From contig JALOLA010000040.1 of assembly GCA_025456205.1 (NCBI GenBank), positions 1 through 33,651 on the forward strand: DNA of 33,651 nucleotides. Direction: 5' to 3'. The stretch comes from Acidobacteriota bacterium. Its GTDB lineage: Bacteria; Acidobacteriota; Aminicenantia; UBA2199. Below the pieces are notes generated by a model. It ran no database searches. It worked only from the letters and a program-made list of their open reading frames with translations, and was not told where the DNA came from. The position numbers and the translations under genes were made by a program. Shown here in pieces: positions 23,670 to 31,054 of the stretch (position 1 is its first letter; each line of letters begins with the position of its first letter).

Positions 23670-25033
23670 GCTTCCTGACGCGCAATCCCATGAAGCACTG
23701 CAAGGAGTTCCGCCACCGGCGCTTCCTGAACTGGTTCCCGCTGGGACTGACCTACGCCACCATGTACATGGGGCGCTACAACTTCAACATCGTCAAGAAC
23801 GACATCGGCGCCTGGTACCACCTGGACAAGGCGCAGATGGGGCTGATCGCCACTTTCGGCTTCTGGACCTACGGGCTGAGCGTCATGCTCAACGGCCCGC
23901 TGGCTGACCGCATCGGCGGGCGCAAGGCGATCCTGATCGGCTCCCTGGGCGCCGCGCTGCTCAACCTGGGCATCGGCCTGATGTTCTTCAACGGCTGGAC
24001 GGCCCACGTCCTCTGGAGCATGAGCTGGCTGTGGAGCCTGAACATGTACTTCCAGAGCTTCGGCGCCCTGTCGGTGGTCAAGGTCAACTCCACCTGGTTC
24101 CACGTGCATGAGCGCGGCATTTTCGGCGGCATCTTCGGCATCATGATCTCCTCCGGCTACTTCCTGGCCACGACGATCGGCTCGGTGCTGCTGGCCAGCT
24201 TTGCCAACTGGAATGTCATCTGGTTCGTGCCGGCCGCGGCCATGGGCGTGATGTTCCTCGTGGACCTGCTGCTGGTGCGCAACCGCCCCAGCCACGCCGG
24301 GCATGCCGACTTCGACACCGGCGACGGCTCCAACGCCCACCTGGCCGAGGATGCGCCGCTGCCCCTGAAGGACCTGCTGGCCAAGGTGTTCAGCAACAAG
24401 GTGATCCTTTTCCTGATCGGCGCCGAATTCTGCACCGGCTTCGTGCGCCAGGGCGTCATGCTGTATTTCACCGAGTACCTGGACGAAGTGTACCACCTGG
24501 CGAAGAAGGAGCCGCTCTTCTGGTGGACCGGCGTGGCCTTCATGCTCGGCGGCATTCTGGGCGGCCTGCTGTGCGGCTGGATGAGCGACAGATTGTTCCA
24601 ATCGCGGCGTCCGCCCGTGGCCTTCACCTTCTACCTGGTGCAGGTACTGATGCTGACGCTGCTGGGCTTCAGCCTGGGCCGCGGCACCTGGCTCGGCCAG
24701 GTCTGGGCGGTCGTGCTGCTGGGGCTGACGGCCATGTTCATCTTCGGGGTCCACGGCATGCTCTCGGGAACGGCATCCATGGACTTCGGCGGCCGCAAGG
24801 CGGCGGCCACCGTGGCCGGGGCGCTGGACGGCATCCAGTATATCGGCAGCGGCCTGACCGGCTTCGGCCTGGGCTGGATACTGAAGACCTATGGCTGGGA
24901 CGGCATTGCCGTTGCCGGCCATGACCCGACCGGCGCCTGGGTCTGGGTGGCAAGCATCATCCCTTTCAGCCTGATCGGCGCCTTGATCATGACCCGCATC
25001 TGGCACGCCAAGCCGGGTGCGGCCGCGCATTGA
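23666..25033 (+). CDS. MFS transporter of the organophosphate:phosphate antiporter (GlpT/UhpT-like) family
   Basis: A 455-residue protein with about 12 transmembrane helices. TYATMYMGRYNFNIVKNDIG (about residues 30-49) corresponds to the first-helix signature of GlpT/UhpT-type antiporters, and GPLADRIGGRKAI (about 75-87) is the MFS loop 2-3 motif. The family exchanges sugar phosphates or glycerol-3-phosphate for inorganic phosphate. The exact substrate is unknown. It overlaps the P-loop gene by 4 nt. Confidence 0.87.
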   Translation: MSFLTRNPMKHCKEFRHRRFLNWFPLGLTYATMYMGRYNFNIVKNDIGAWYHLDKAQMGLIATFGFWTYGLSVMLNGPLADRIGGRKAILIGSLGAALLNLGIGLMFFNGWTAHVLWSMSWLWSLNMYFQSFGALSVVKVNSTWFHVHERGIFGGIFGIMISSGYFLATTIGSVLLASFANWNVIWFVPAAAMGVMFLVDLLLVRNRPSHAGHADFDTGDGSNAHLAEDAPLPLKDLLAKVFSNKVILFLIGAEFCTGFVRQGVMLYFTEYLDEVYHLAKKEPLFWWTGVAFMLGGILGGLLCGWMSDRLFQSRRPPVAFTFYLVQVLMLTLLGFSLGRGTWLGQVWAVVLLGLTAMFIFGVHGMLSGTASMDFGGRKAAATVAGALDGIQYIGSGLTGFGLGWILKTYGWDGIAVAGHDPTGAWVWVASIIPFSLIGALIMTRIWHAKPGAAAH

Positions 25034-25103
25034 GTGCCGGCTGGAGCCCGGTGAAATGACACGGCGCCGGGCGCTGTAGGATTCCGGGTCCTTTCGCGCC
25101 CGT

Positions 25104-25132
25104 TTGCCCCGGCGCGTTTGCCGTGCTAAAAT
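25104..25132 (+). promoter_or_regulatory. promoter of the TPR protein gene
   Basis: TTGCCC (25104-25109), 17 bp, extended -10 TGC-TAAAAT (TAAAAT 25127-25132). A short leader contains GAGGT before ATG 25150. Confidence 0.5.
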
Positions 25133-25149
25133 ACTGGCCAGAGGTCACC

Positions 25150-25941
25150 ATGCGCGCAATCTTCTTAACGGTCCTGCTGCTGGTTTTCCTGAGCGCCGGC
25201 GCCATGCCGGCTTCCGGCGCCGGGCCCGCGGCGGTCGGGGAGGAGACGGCCGTCGGCCGCACGCTCAAATACAAGGCTTGCGAAAAAGACCTGGCCCGGG
25301 CCGTAAAGCTGCTGAAGAAGCGCCAGGCGGCTGACGCCGAGGCCAGCCTGCGGCAATGCCTGAAGATCGTCCCCGAGCACTACGAGGCCCACTACCTGCT
25401 GGCGCAGGTGGCGGCGGAGCGCGGCGATTACGCGGCGGCCGTCGGTCATTTGCAGCAGGCCGAGGCCGAGATGGAACGAATGGCCGGCTTGTGCCGCGCC
25501 TGGCAGGCGGAGAGCGAGCGCGAGGAGACCGCCGAGCGCGAGCTGGTCAGCGGCGAGGCGCAGGACACGATGATCAAGTCGCCCTGCGCGGCCAACAGCA
25601 CCAAGATCGACACCGGCCGCCTGGACCGGGAACGGGGCATCACCTCCGGCTCGCGGCTGGCGCCACTCGATCCGCGGCGCTTCGAGGTCCCTGCCGCCTG
25701 GCATTTCGCCCACGGCAATTTCCTGTACAAGTCGCGGCGCTGGGCCGACGCCGCCGCGCGCTACCGCCTGGCGCTGGAGCGCGACCCGCGCCTGGGCGCG
25801 GCCTGGAACAACCTACTCGGCGCCCTGATGCTTGCCGGGCAGGTCGAAGCGGCGCGCAGCGAGCTGCAGCAGGCCCTGCAGGCCGGTGCCGACGTGAATC
25901 CGGAATTACGGCGGGCGGTCGAGGCGGGCGCGGTCCGCTAG
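25150..25941 (+). CDS. exported TPR-repeat protein
   Basis: A 263-residue protein. The start ATG 25150 has GAGGT 4 nt upstream; an in-frame ATG at 25123 lies before the -10 box and is rejected. Residues 1-23 are a signal peptide. Two TPR pairs are visible: about 45-105 (LKKRQAADAEASLRQCLKIVPEHYEAHYLLAQVAAERGDYAAAVGHLQQA-type spacing) and about 190-255. They are separated by a charged linker with two cysteines. TPRs bind partner proteins; the partner is unknown. Its TAG shares the palindromic CTAG (25938-25941) with the stop of the converging MBL gene. Confidence 0.8.
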   Translation: MRAIFLTVLLLVFLSAGAMPASGAGPAAVGEETAVGRTLKYKACEKDLARAVKLLKKRQAADAEASLRQCLKIVPEHYEAHYLLAQVAAERGDYAAAVGHLQQAEAEMERMAGLCRAWQAESEREETAERELVSGEAQDTMIKSPCAANSTKIDTGRLDRERGITSGSRLAPLDPRRFEVPAAWHFAHGNFLYKSRRWADAAARYRLALERDPRLGAAWNNLLGALMLAGQVEAARSELQQALQAGADVNPELRRAVEAGAVR

Positions 25942-26624
25942 TTCAGGAAGGGGTTCAGCAGCCCTTCTTCGCCGATGGTGGTCGGCCGCCCGTGGCCGGG
26001 CCAGACGACGGTGGCGGCGGGGAGCGCCAGCAGTTTTCGCCGGATCACCCGCGCCAGGGCTTTCAGCGCTTTTTCCTCGTTCTTTCCCTCCGGCACGCGG
26101 CCGACGCCGCCGGCCATCAGCGTGTCGCCGCTGAACAGTTGCCCGCCGATGAGGAAACAGGAGCTCCCCGGCGTATGGCCCGGGGTGGCCAGGACCTGCA
26201 CCGGGAATCCCCCCGCGTCCAGCGCCTGCCCGTCCTGGAACCACGTATCGACCGCGGCGGCGTTGCCGCTCTTTTCGTAGAGCGGCCGGTCGCCGGCCGG
26301 GGCGGCCAATCTGGCGGCGAAGCGCTCGCGCAGGGCGCGGTTGCCGCCGACGTGGTCGAAATGACCGTGGGTATTGAGAACCAGGCGCACCTGCACGCCC
26401 AGCTCGCCGGCAACGGCGGCAAAGCGCTCGTCGTCGGCCCCGGGGTCGATGAGCACGGCGCTGCGGCTGGGCCGGTGGCAGACCAGGTAGCTGTTCACCG
26501 GGAACGGCTCCGCGGCCGTTCCCGCGTTGACCACGAAGCGCTTCACCACCAGGTCATCGGCGGCATAGCTGAGCGTCGCCGCCGCCAGCAGCAGCGCCAG
26601 CAGCAGCCCGCGGGGCGATCTCAT
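25938..26624 (-). CDS. MBL-fold metallo-hydrolase (glyoxalase II-like), exported
   Basis: A 228-residue protein with a signal peptide (residues 5-21). The metal site is intact: THGHFDH (H86, H88, D90, H91), TPGHTPGS (about 150-157), FSGDTL and WPGHGRPTTIGEE near the C-terminus. This is the glyoxalase II/persulfide dioxygenase/lactonase-like branch. Substrate is unknown. The export signal is unusual for glyoxalase II. The start overlaps the deaminase stop by 4 nt. Confidence 0.85.
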   Translation of the reverse strand: MRSPRGLLLALLLAAATLSYAADDLVVKRFVVNAGTAAEPFPVNSYLVCHRPSRSAVLIDPGADDERFAAVAGELGVQVRLVLNTHGHFDHVGGNRALRERFAARLAAPAGDRPLYEKSGNAAAVDTWFQDGQALDAGGFPVQVLATPGHTPGSSCFLIGGQLFSGDTLMAGGVGRVPEGKNEEKALKALARVIRRKLLALPAATVVWPGHGRPTTIGEEGLLNPFLN

Positions 26625-27226
26625 GGCTTGCCTCCCCGGGCAACACCCCGGCGGCCGTTATAGACCGTCCCCTGGCCCTGGCGGTACAGCTCGAGCACGG
26701 CGGTCGCCTCGGCGCGCAGGTACTCGCCGACGACGGTGATGCCGCGCTTGTTCAGCTCCAGCGGCCAGTCCCTGGGCAGCGGTCCTTCGTCGAATCCCAG
26801 CGTGCCGGTGACGTCGGCGGCGATGGCGCCGTAGGTCAGGCGGGTGACCCCGGACCACAGGGTGGCGCCCAGGCACATCAGGCAGGGCTGGGAGCTGGTC
26901 ACCAGCTCGCCGCCGGCGCCGGCGGAGTCCAGGTCGAAGGTTTTCAGCTTCTGCTGGGCGAACGAGAAGGCCATGATTTCGGCGTGGGCCGAAGAAAGGT
27001 TCAGCGGTTCGACGCGATTGACGCCGGCGCCCAGCAGCCGGCCCGACTCGCGCTCAAAGACGGCGGCGGCGAACGGGCCGCCGGTCCTGTGCTCGACGTT
27101 GAGCCGCGACAGGCCGATGACCCAGCGCATGCGGGCCTCTGGATCGGGGATGAAAATTTCGTTCCCGGTCAGCATTTCATCCAGCCAGGGGGGCAGGGTC
27201 AGAGTGACAATGGATGGGTTTTTCAT
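26621..27226 (-). CDS. cytidine/guanine deaminase-family nucleoside deaminase
   Basis: A 201-residue protein. The zinc deaminase motifs are complete: HAE at H81-E83 and PCLMC at C115/C118. The middle DLDSAGAGGELVTSSQPC region resembles guanine deaminase and tRNA adenosine deaminase relatives. It carries extra N-terminal (about 30) and C-terminal residues compared with the about 155-residue family core. Guanine deamination to xanthine would fit the xanthine-dehydrogenase-type gene 5 kb away, but the substrate is not proven. The start codon lies 7 nt after a TATAAT box with no ribosome site. Confidence 0.82.
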   Translation of the reverse strand: MKNPSIVTLTLPPWLDEMLTGNEIFIPDPEARMRWVIGLSRLNVEHRTGGPFAAAVFERESGRLLGAGVNRVEPLNLSSAHAEIMAFSFAQQKLKTFDLDSAGAGGELVTSSQPCLMCLGATLWSGVTRLTYGAIAADVTGTLGFDEGPLPRDWPLELNKRGITVVGEYLRAEATAVLELYRQGQGTVYNGRRGVARGGKP

Positions 27227-27233
27227 TGGATCA

Positions 27234-27242
27234 ATTATAGCA
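27234..27242 (-). promoter_or_regulatory. extended -10 promoter of the deaminase/MBL operon; predicts leaderless mRNA
   Basis: Minus-strand TGC-TATAAT (TATAAT at 27234-27239), then 7 nt, then ATG 27226. This is the same nine bases and spacing as at serS. The -35 position falls in the edge of the ACGCGT heptad repeat and has no match to TTGACA. Confidence 0.6.
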
Positions 27243-27252
27243 TACCGAGCTT

Positions 27253-27375
27253 ACGTGACGCGTAACGCGTGACGCGTGACGCGAAAGAATAAAATAGTGC
27301 CTTTCTCTTTTGAATCACGAATTCCGAATTACGTAGTTCTGAAAGCTCATTCACGGATCACGCAGACCTGAAAGC
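27253..27375. repeat. ACGCGT heptads plus GAATNNC heptads in a divergent gap
   Basis: ACGCGTA, ACGCGTG, ACGCGTG, ACGCGAA in tandem at 27258-27285. Then GAATCAC, GAATTCC, GAATTAC at 27312-27332. CTGAAAGC occurs as a direct repeat at 27339-27346 and 27368-27375. No facing ACGCGT arm is seen. The gap separates the divergently read deaminase and beta-grasp genes. Confidence 0.7.
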
Positions 27376-27423
27376 CTTGCCGGCTTGCCTCTGACCTCTC
27401 CCGGCAGGAGATGCCGGCCATTC

Positions 27424-27452
27424 TTGACAATAGGTGCCGACTTACTTATTAT
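27424..27452 (+). promoter_or_regulatory. strong promoter of the beta-grasp/5'-nucleotidase genes
   Basis: Perfect TTGACA (27424-27429), 17 bp, TATTAT (27447-27452). The leader is about 20 nt and contains GGAG before ATG 27479. Confidence 0.7.
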
Positions 27453-27478
27453 TGGTTTCTTTAAACGGAGTTGTCATC

Positions 27479-27697
27479 ATGAACATAAAAGTGAACGGCA
27501 GAGAGGTGGAGATCTTTTCCGGCGCGCGGGTGGCAGATGTCCTGCGCAAGTACTCCCGGATCTCCTGGAAGCAGGTGCAGAACGGCAGCAAGACGGTCTG
27601 CGACGGCCTCGGCCATGAGATCGCCCACGACGGCGAGCTGAACGGCGGCGAGGCGCTTTTTGTCCGCATGGCCGGGAAAAGGAGGGCGGGCAAATGA
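27479..27697 (+). CDS. small ThiS/TGS-like beta-grasp protein
   Basis: A 72-residue protein with GGAG 8 nt before ATG 27479. The pattern MNIKVNGREVEIFSGARVADVLRKY, then an acidic turn and 'DGELNGGEALFVR', resembles the ThiS/MoaD/TGS beta-grasp fold. It lacks the C-terminal Gly-Gly needed for sulfur carriage and ends in a basic tail (KRRAGK). A carrier role is therefore unlikely. A 4-nt overlap with the 5'-nucleotidase suggests co-expression; function unknown. Confidence 0.6.
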   Translation: MNIKVNGREVEIFSGARVADVLRKYSRISWKQVQNGSKTVCDGLGHEIAHDGELNGGEALFVRMAGKRRAGK

Positions 27698-29181
27698 AGC
27701 GGACCAAGCGTAGCCTGATCGTATCCTTCCTGCCGCTGCTGCTGCTGGCCGGCCTGGCCTGCTCCTCGTGCGCCTCGCTGCCGCCGGCGCCCGCTGACGC
27801 CCGCATCGTCATCTTCCATTTCAACGACGTCCACGGCAAGATCGACAACTTCGCCAAGGTGGCGGCCATCGTGGAGCGCGAGCGCCGCCAGGGCGGCGAC
27901 GTCTACCTGTTCTGCGCCGGCGACAACTTCACCGGCAACCCGATCATCGACCAGTACGAGCCGCCGGGCGAGCCGATGCTGGAGCTGCTCAATCGCCTGG
28001 GGGTCGACCTGCTCAGTCCCGGCAACCACGAGTTCGATATCGGCCTGGACAACCTCAGGCGCTTCGCGGCCAGGACGAGCTTTCCCTTCGTCTCGGCCAA
28101 CATCCAAGCCGGCGCCGACGGCTTCCCCCAGCTCAAGCCCTACGTCGAGCTGAAGACGAAAAGCGGGGTCCGCATCGCCGTCTTCGGCCTGATCCAGATC
28201 GAGGCCGGCAACGGCCTGCCCTCGACCCATCCCGACAAGGTCAAGGGCCTGCGCTTCAGCGAACCGCTGCAGCAGGCCCTGGAAATGAAGGCGCTGCGCT
28301 CCGGCAACCATGTCCTGCTGGGCCTGACCCACCTGGGCTTCGACGTGGACCAGAAGCTGGCCGAGCGGATGCCCGAGCTCGACGCCATTATCGGCGGCCA
28401 CTCCCATACCCGCGTCGACCCGGCCGAGATCATCAACGGCGTGCTGGTGGCCCAGGCCGGCAGCGACAACCGCTACCTGGGCCGGGTGGAACTGCGCGTG
28501 CGCAACGGCAGCGTGGCCGAGAAAAAGGGCGAGCTCATCGAGCTGAAGGCGCAGCGCGAGGAGGACCCCGAGGTCAAGGCCATGATCGCCAGGTTCAACC
28601 AGAACCCGGCCTTCGCCCGCGTCATCGCCGAGGCCCCGTTCGCCATCGAGGGCAAGGACGCGCTGGGCTCCCTGATGACCGACGCCATCCGCTGGGCCCA
28701 CGGCCTGGACGTCGCCTTCCAGAACCAGGGCGGCATCCGCCTGAACCGTCTGAGCGAAAAGATCACCCTCAAGGACATCTTCACCCTCGACCCCTTCGGC
28801 AACCAGGTGATCGAGATCGTCATGAGCGCCGAGGAGATCCGCTCGCTGGTCCGCGACTCCTTCGCCAAGGGCGACGAGATCGACCTGCAGGTCTCCGGCC
28901 TCTCCTACCTGGTGCGCACCGACGAGCAGCGGCGCATCCAGGAGATCCTGCTGCGCCGCCCCGACGGCAGCCCCCTGCCCGAGGAGGGGAAGTACAAGGT
29001 CGGCGTCTCCAGCTACGTCGCCAGCTCCTACAGCTTCGCCCACAAGGACCCGGGCCGGGCCCTGGCCTCGACCACCGCCGACGCCCTGATCCGCTTCCTG
29101 GAAAGCCGCCCCGACCTGTCGCTGTATCGCGGCATCCAGCGAGCTTTCCAGGACCCGCCGGGACGCCCCGGGCGCTATTGA
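27694..29181 (+). CDS. 5'-nucleotidase/metallophosphoesterase (UshA family), exported
   Basis: A 495-residue protein. The N-terminal signal (residues 7-26) ends in a Cys-rich stretch (LACSSC), possibly a lipoprotein but without a standard lipobox. The two-metal phosphoesterase motifs are present: FNDVHG (D45, H47), GDNFTGN, GNHEFD, and GGHSHTRV. The C-terminal substrate domain has 'FQNQGGIRLN' and 'LDPFGNQV', typical of 5'-nucleotidases. It would hydrolyse extracellular or periplasmic nucleotides to nucleosides, in keeping with the adjacent thymidine kinase and deaminase. Confidence 0.9.
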   Translation: MKRTKRSLIVSFLPLLLLAGLACSSCASLPPAPADARIVIFHFNDVHGKIDNFAKVAAIVERERRQGGDVYLFCAGDNFTGNPIIDQYEPPGEPMLELLNRLGVDLLSPGNHEFDIGLDNLRRFAARTSFPFVSANIQAGADGFPQLKPYVELKTKSGVRIAVFGLIQIEAGNGLPSTHPDKVKGLRFSEPLQQALEMKALRSGNHVLLGLTHLGFDVDQKLAERMPELDAIIGGHSHTRVDPAEIINGVLVAQAGSDNRYLGRVELRVRNGSVAEKKGELIELKAQREEDPEVKAMIARFNQNPAFARVIAEAPFAIEGKDALGSLMTDAIRWAHGLDVAFQNQGGIRLNRLSEKITLKDIFTLDPFGNQVIEIVMSAEEIRSLVRDSFAKGDEIDLQVSGLSYLVRTDEQRRIQEILLRRPDGSPLPEEGKYKVGVSSYVASSYSFAHKDPGRALASTTADALIRFLESRPDLSLYRGIQRAFQDPPGRPGRY

Positions 29182-29201
29182 CCGCCCAAGGAGATTGATC
29201 C

Positions 29202-29705
29202 ATGGCCCAGCTCTATTTCCGCTATTCGACCATGAACGCCGGCAAGTCCACCGAGATCCTCAAGATTGCCCACAACTACGAGGAACAGAACAAGCACGCC
29301 CTGCTGTTCACCCCGGCCATCGACGACCGCTTCGGCCGCGGCAAGATCACCTCGCGCATGGGTTTTCAGCGCGACGCCCAGATCATCAGCAGCGACGTCG
29401 ACATGATGCGCCTGGCCCGCGAGGCGAAGCCCGACTGCGTGCTGGTCGACGAAGGGCAGTTCCTCACCCGCGAGCAGGTGGTCACGCTGACGCGCATCGT
29501 CGACCAGCTGAATATCCCGGTCATCGTCTACGGCCTGAAGAACGACTACCGCAACCACCTCTTCTCCGGCAGCGAGGCGCTGCTGCTCTTCGCCGACAAG
29601 GTCGAGGAGGTCAAGGCCGTCTGCTGGTACTGCACCAAGAAGGCGACCATGCTGCTCAAGTACAAGGGAAATGTTACGGGCAGAGGCTGGAGATCAAGTA
29701 ACTGA
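29202..29705 (+). CDS. tdk: thymidine kinase, C-terminus truncated
   Basis: A 167-residue type II thymidine kinase. The P-loop STMNAGKST is at residues 9-17, the catalytic base E84 in LVDEGQFL, and IPVIVYGLKNDYRNHLFSGSEALL (about 105-128) is the hallmark helix/strand. The first zinc pair C141/C144 (CWYC) is present, but the second pair (C...H near residues 180-190) is missing because the frame ends after NVTGRGWRSSN. The neighbouring frame reads GKCYGQRLEIK and would be joined by one extra G in the GGG run at 29666-29668. Family proteins usually reach about 190 residues. The repeat element begins 8 bp after the stop. AAGGAG lies upstream of the ATG. It phosphorylates thymidine to dTMP; whether this copy is active is uncertain. 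Confidence 0.88.
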   Translation: MAQLYFRYSTMNAGKSTEILKIAHNYEEQNKHALLFTPAIDDRFGRGKITSRMGFQRDAQIISSDVDMMRLAREAKPDCVLVDEGQFLTREQVVTLTRIVDQLNIPVIVYGLKNDYRNHLFSGSEALLLFADKVEEVKAVCWYCTKKATMLLKYKGNVTGRGWRSSN

Positions 29706-29712
29706 CACGGCT

Positions 29713-29874
29713 CCGTGACGCGTAACGCGTGACGCGTGACACGCGGCAGCCAGTTGGCAACTTTTTTTATTTCGGGGTAAAAAAGTATGGTTGAGTAATG
29801 AATGAGAAGAGTAAGTAAGTTCAAGACAGACATCTTGCTTTTTCGCGTTACGCGTTACGCGTCACGCGTCACGT
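29713..29874. repeat. ACGCGT-type heptameric inverted repeat pair
   Basis: Left arm 29713-29746 has ACGCGTA, ACGCGTG, ACGCGTG. Right arm 29844-29871 has CGCGTTA, CGCGTTA, CGCGTCA, CGCGTCA. The arms are near-perfect reverse complements with about 97 nt between. The loop contains AGTT-GGC-AACT followed by seven T (about 29753-29769), which could act as a weak terminator for tdk. It occupies most of the tdk/EamA gap. Confidence 0.85.
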
Positions 29875-29895
29875 AGGCTTAGTGACAAGCGACTC

Positions 29896-30765
29896 ATGAA
29901 TGAATTGATCTCCCACCGTCAACCTCGCGAACTGCGCCTGGGCATCCTGGCCATGGTCGCCACCGCCTTCCTGTGGAGCATCGCCGGGCTGTTCATCAAG
30001 GTTATCGACTGGAACCCGTTCGCCATCGCCGGCGCCCGCAGCCTTATCTCCTCGCTGGTCGTGCTGGCCTGGCTGCGCCGGCCGCGCTTCCACTGGTCGC
30101 CGGCGCAGGTCGGCGCCGCCCTCACCCAGGCAATGACCATGCTGCTCTTCGTCTCGGCCAACAAGACCACCACCGCGGCCAACGCCATCCTGCTGCAGTA
30201 CGTGGGGCCGGTGTTCACCGCCATCATCGGCGCCTGGCTGCTCAAGGAGCGGGCGCGCTGGGAGCACTGGCTCGCCTTTGCCTTCGTCGGCGCCGGCATG
30301 GTCCTTCTCTTCATGGACAAGCTGGGCGGCGGCCGCCTGCTGGGCAACGTCCTGGCGCTGCTGTCGGGGCTGGTCTTCAGCTTCTACTACATCTTCATGC
30401 GCATGCAGAAGGACGGGTCGCCGCTGGAGTCGATCCTGCTGGCGCACTGGCTCACCGCCGCCATCGGCCTGGGGGTGGCGCTCTTCCTGCCGTGCCCCGT
30501 CCTCACCTGGAAGGCGGCCGGCGCCATCGCCATGCTGGGGATCTTCCAGGTCGGGGCTGCGGCCATCCTCTTCTCCTACGCCATCAAGCGCATCACGGCC
30601 ATCTCCGCCAACCTGGTCGCCGTCATCGAGCCGGTCTTCAACCCGTTGTGGGTGTTCCTGGCCCTGCGCGAGCGGCCGGGCGTCCATGCCATCGTCGGCG
30701 GCGCCATCATCATCGCCGCCGTGACCGGAGCGTCCATCATCAGTGCCCGGAGGGCGGCTACGTGA
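29896..30765 (+). CDS. EamA/DMT-superfamily transporter
   Basis: A 289-residue protein with ten hydrophobic helices in two EamA halves (about residues 16-140 and 150-285). It has the usual 'NKTTTAANAILLQYVGPVFTAIIGAWLLKER' signature region near the end of the first half and 'ANLVAVIEPVFNPLWVFLALRER' in the second. This family exports amino acids or other metabolites. No ribosome site or good -10 box is visible before ATG 29896. The stop codon TGA (30763-30765) is formed by the first bases of the following heptameric repeat. Confidence 0.88.
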   Translation: MNELISHRQPRELRLGILAMVATAFLWSIAGLFIKVIDWNPFAIAGARSLISSLVVLAWLRRPRFHWSPAQVGAALTQAMTMLLFVSANKTTTAANAILLQYVGPVFTAIIGAWLLKERARWEHWLAFAFVGAGMVLLFMDKLGGGRLLGNVLALLSGLVFSFYYIFMRMQKDGSPLESILLAHWLTAAIGLGVALFLPCPVLTWKAAGAIAMLGIFQVGAAAILFSYAIKRITAISANLVAVIEPVFNPLWVFLALRERPGVHAIVGGAIIIAAVTGASIISARRAAT

Positions 30766-31013
30766 CGCGTGACGCGTGACGCGTAACGCGGAAGAATTAG
30801 GCATAAATTTCCAATCACAAACATATCCCAAGTTCCAAGTTCCAACGACCAAATCAAACGCAATTTAAATTTTCTTCAGGTAGGGGTTTGATTAATCCAA
30901 CCCTACACCGTCGTTTTGATTCTTTTTCTTCGTTTATGTTATTGGTGTTTGTCAGGTGCAGGGAATTTCAGCCTGCTTCTTCTCATGTCACGCGTTACGC
31001 GTCACGCGTCACA
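30760..31013. repeat. nested heptameric inverted repeat (ACGCGT outer arms, TTCCAAN inner arms, central hairpin)
   Basis: Outer left arm 30765-30792: ACGCGTG, ACGCGTG, ACGCGTA, ACGCGGA. Outer right arm 30991-31011: CGCGTTA, CGCGTCA, CGCGTCA. Inner arms: TTCCAAG, TTCCAAC and CACAAAC motifs at about 30809-30870, facing GATTC...TATTGGTGTTTGTC at about 30916-30953. Centre: GTAGGG (30880-30885) and CCCTAC (30901-30906) form a hairpin. The whole gap between the EamA and YjbQ genes is this structure. Confidence 0.82.
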
Positions 31014-31042
31014 TATTTCTATGCCGGACGTTCATATTCGGT

Positions 31043-31048
31043 TATAAT
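31043..31048 (+). promoter_or_regulatory. -10 box of yjbQ; predicts leaderless mRNA
   Basis: Perfect TATAAT lies 6 nt before ATG 31055 with no ribosome site. No convincing -35 box; the repeat arm ends 29 bp upstream of it. Confidence 0.5.
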
Positions 31049-31054
31049 CCCTCT

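Noticed and set aside
23555-25030. Minus-strand 491-codon open frame opposite the OPA transporter
   Set aside because: Repetitive His/Gln/Glu/Ala composition without motifs; the plus strand has a 12-helix transporter.
27442-29043. Minus-strand 533-codon open frame opposite the 5'-nucleotidase
   Set aside because: Antisense shadow; no start signal, and motifs FNDVHG and GNHEFD are on the plus strand.
30760-31013. Considered as an insertion sequence or MITE
   Set aside because: No transposase frame and no clear target-site duplication; a non-autonomous element remains possible but cannot be shown from this window.
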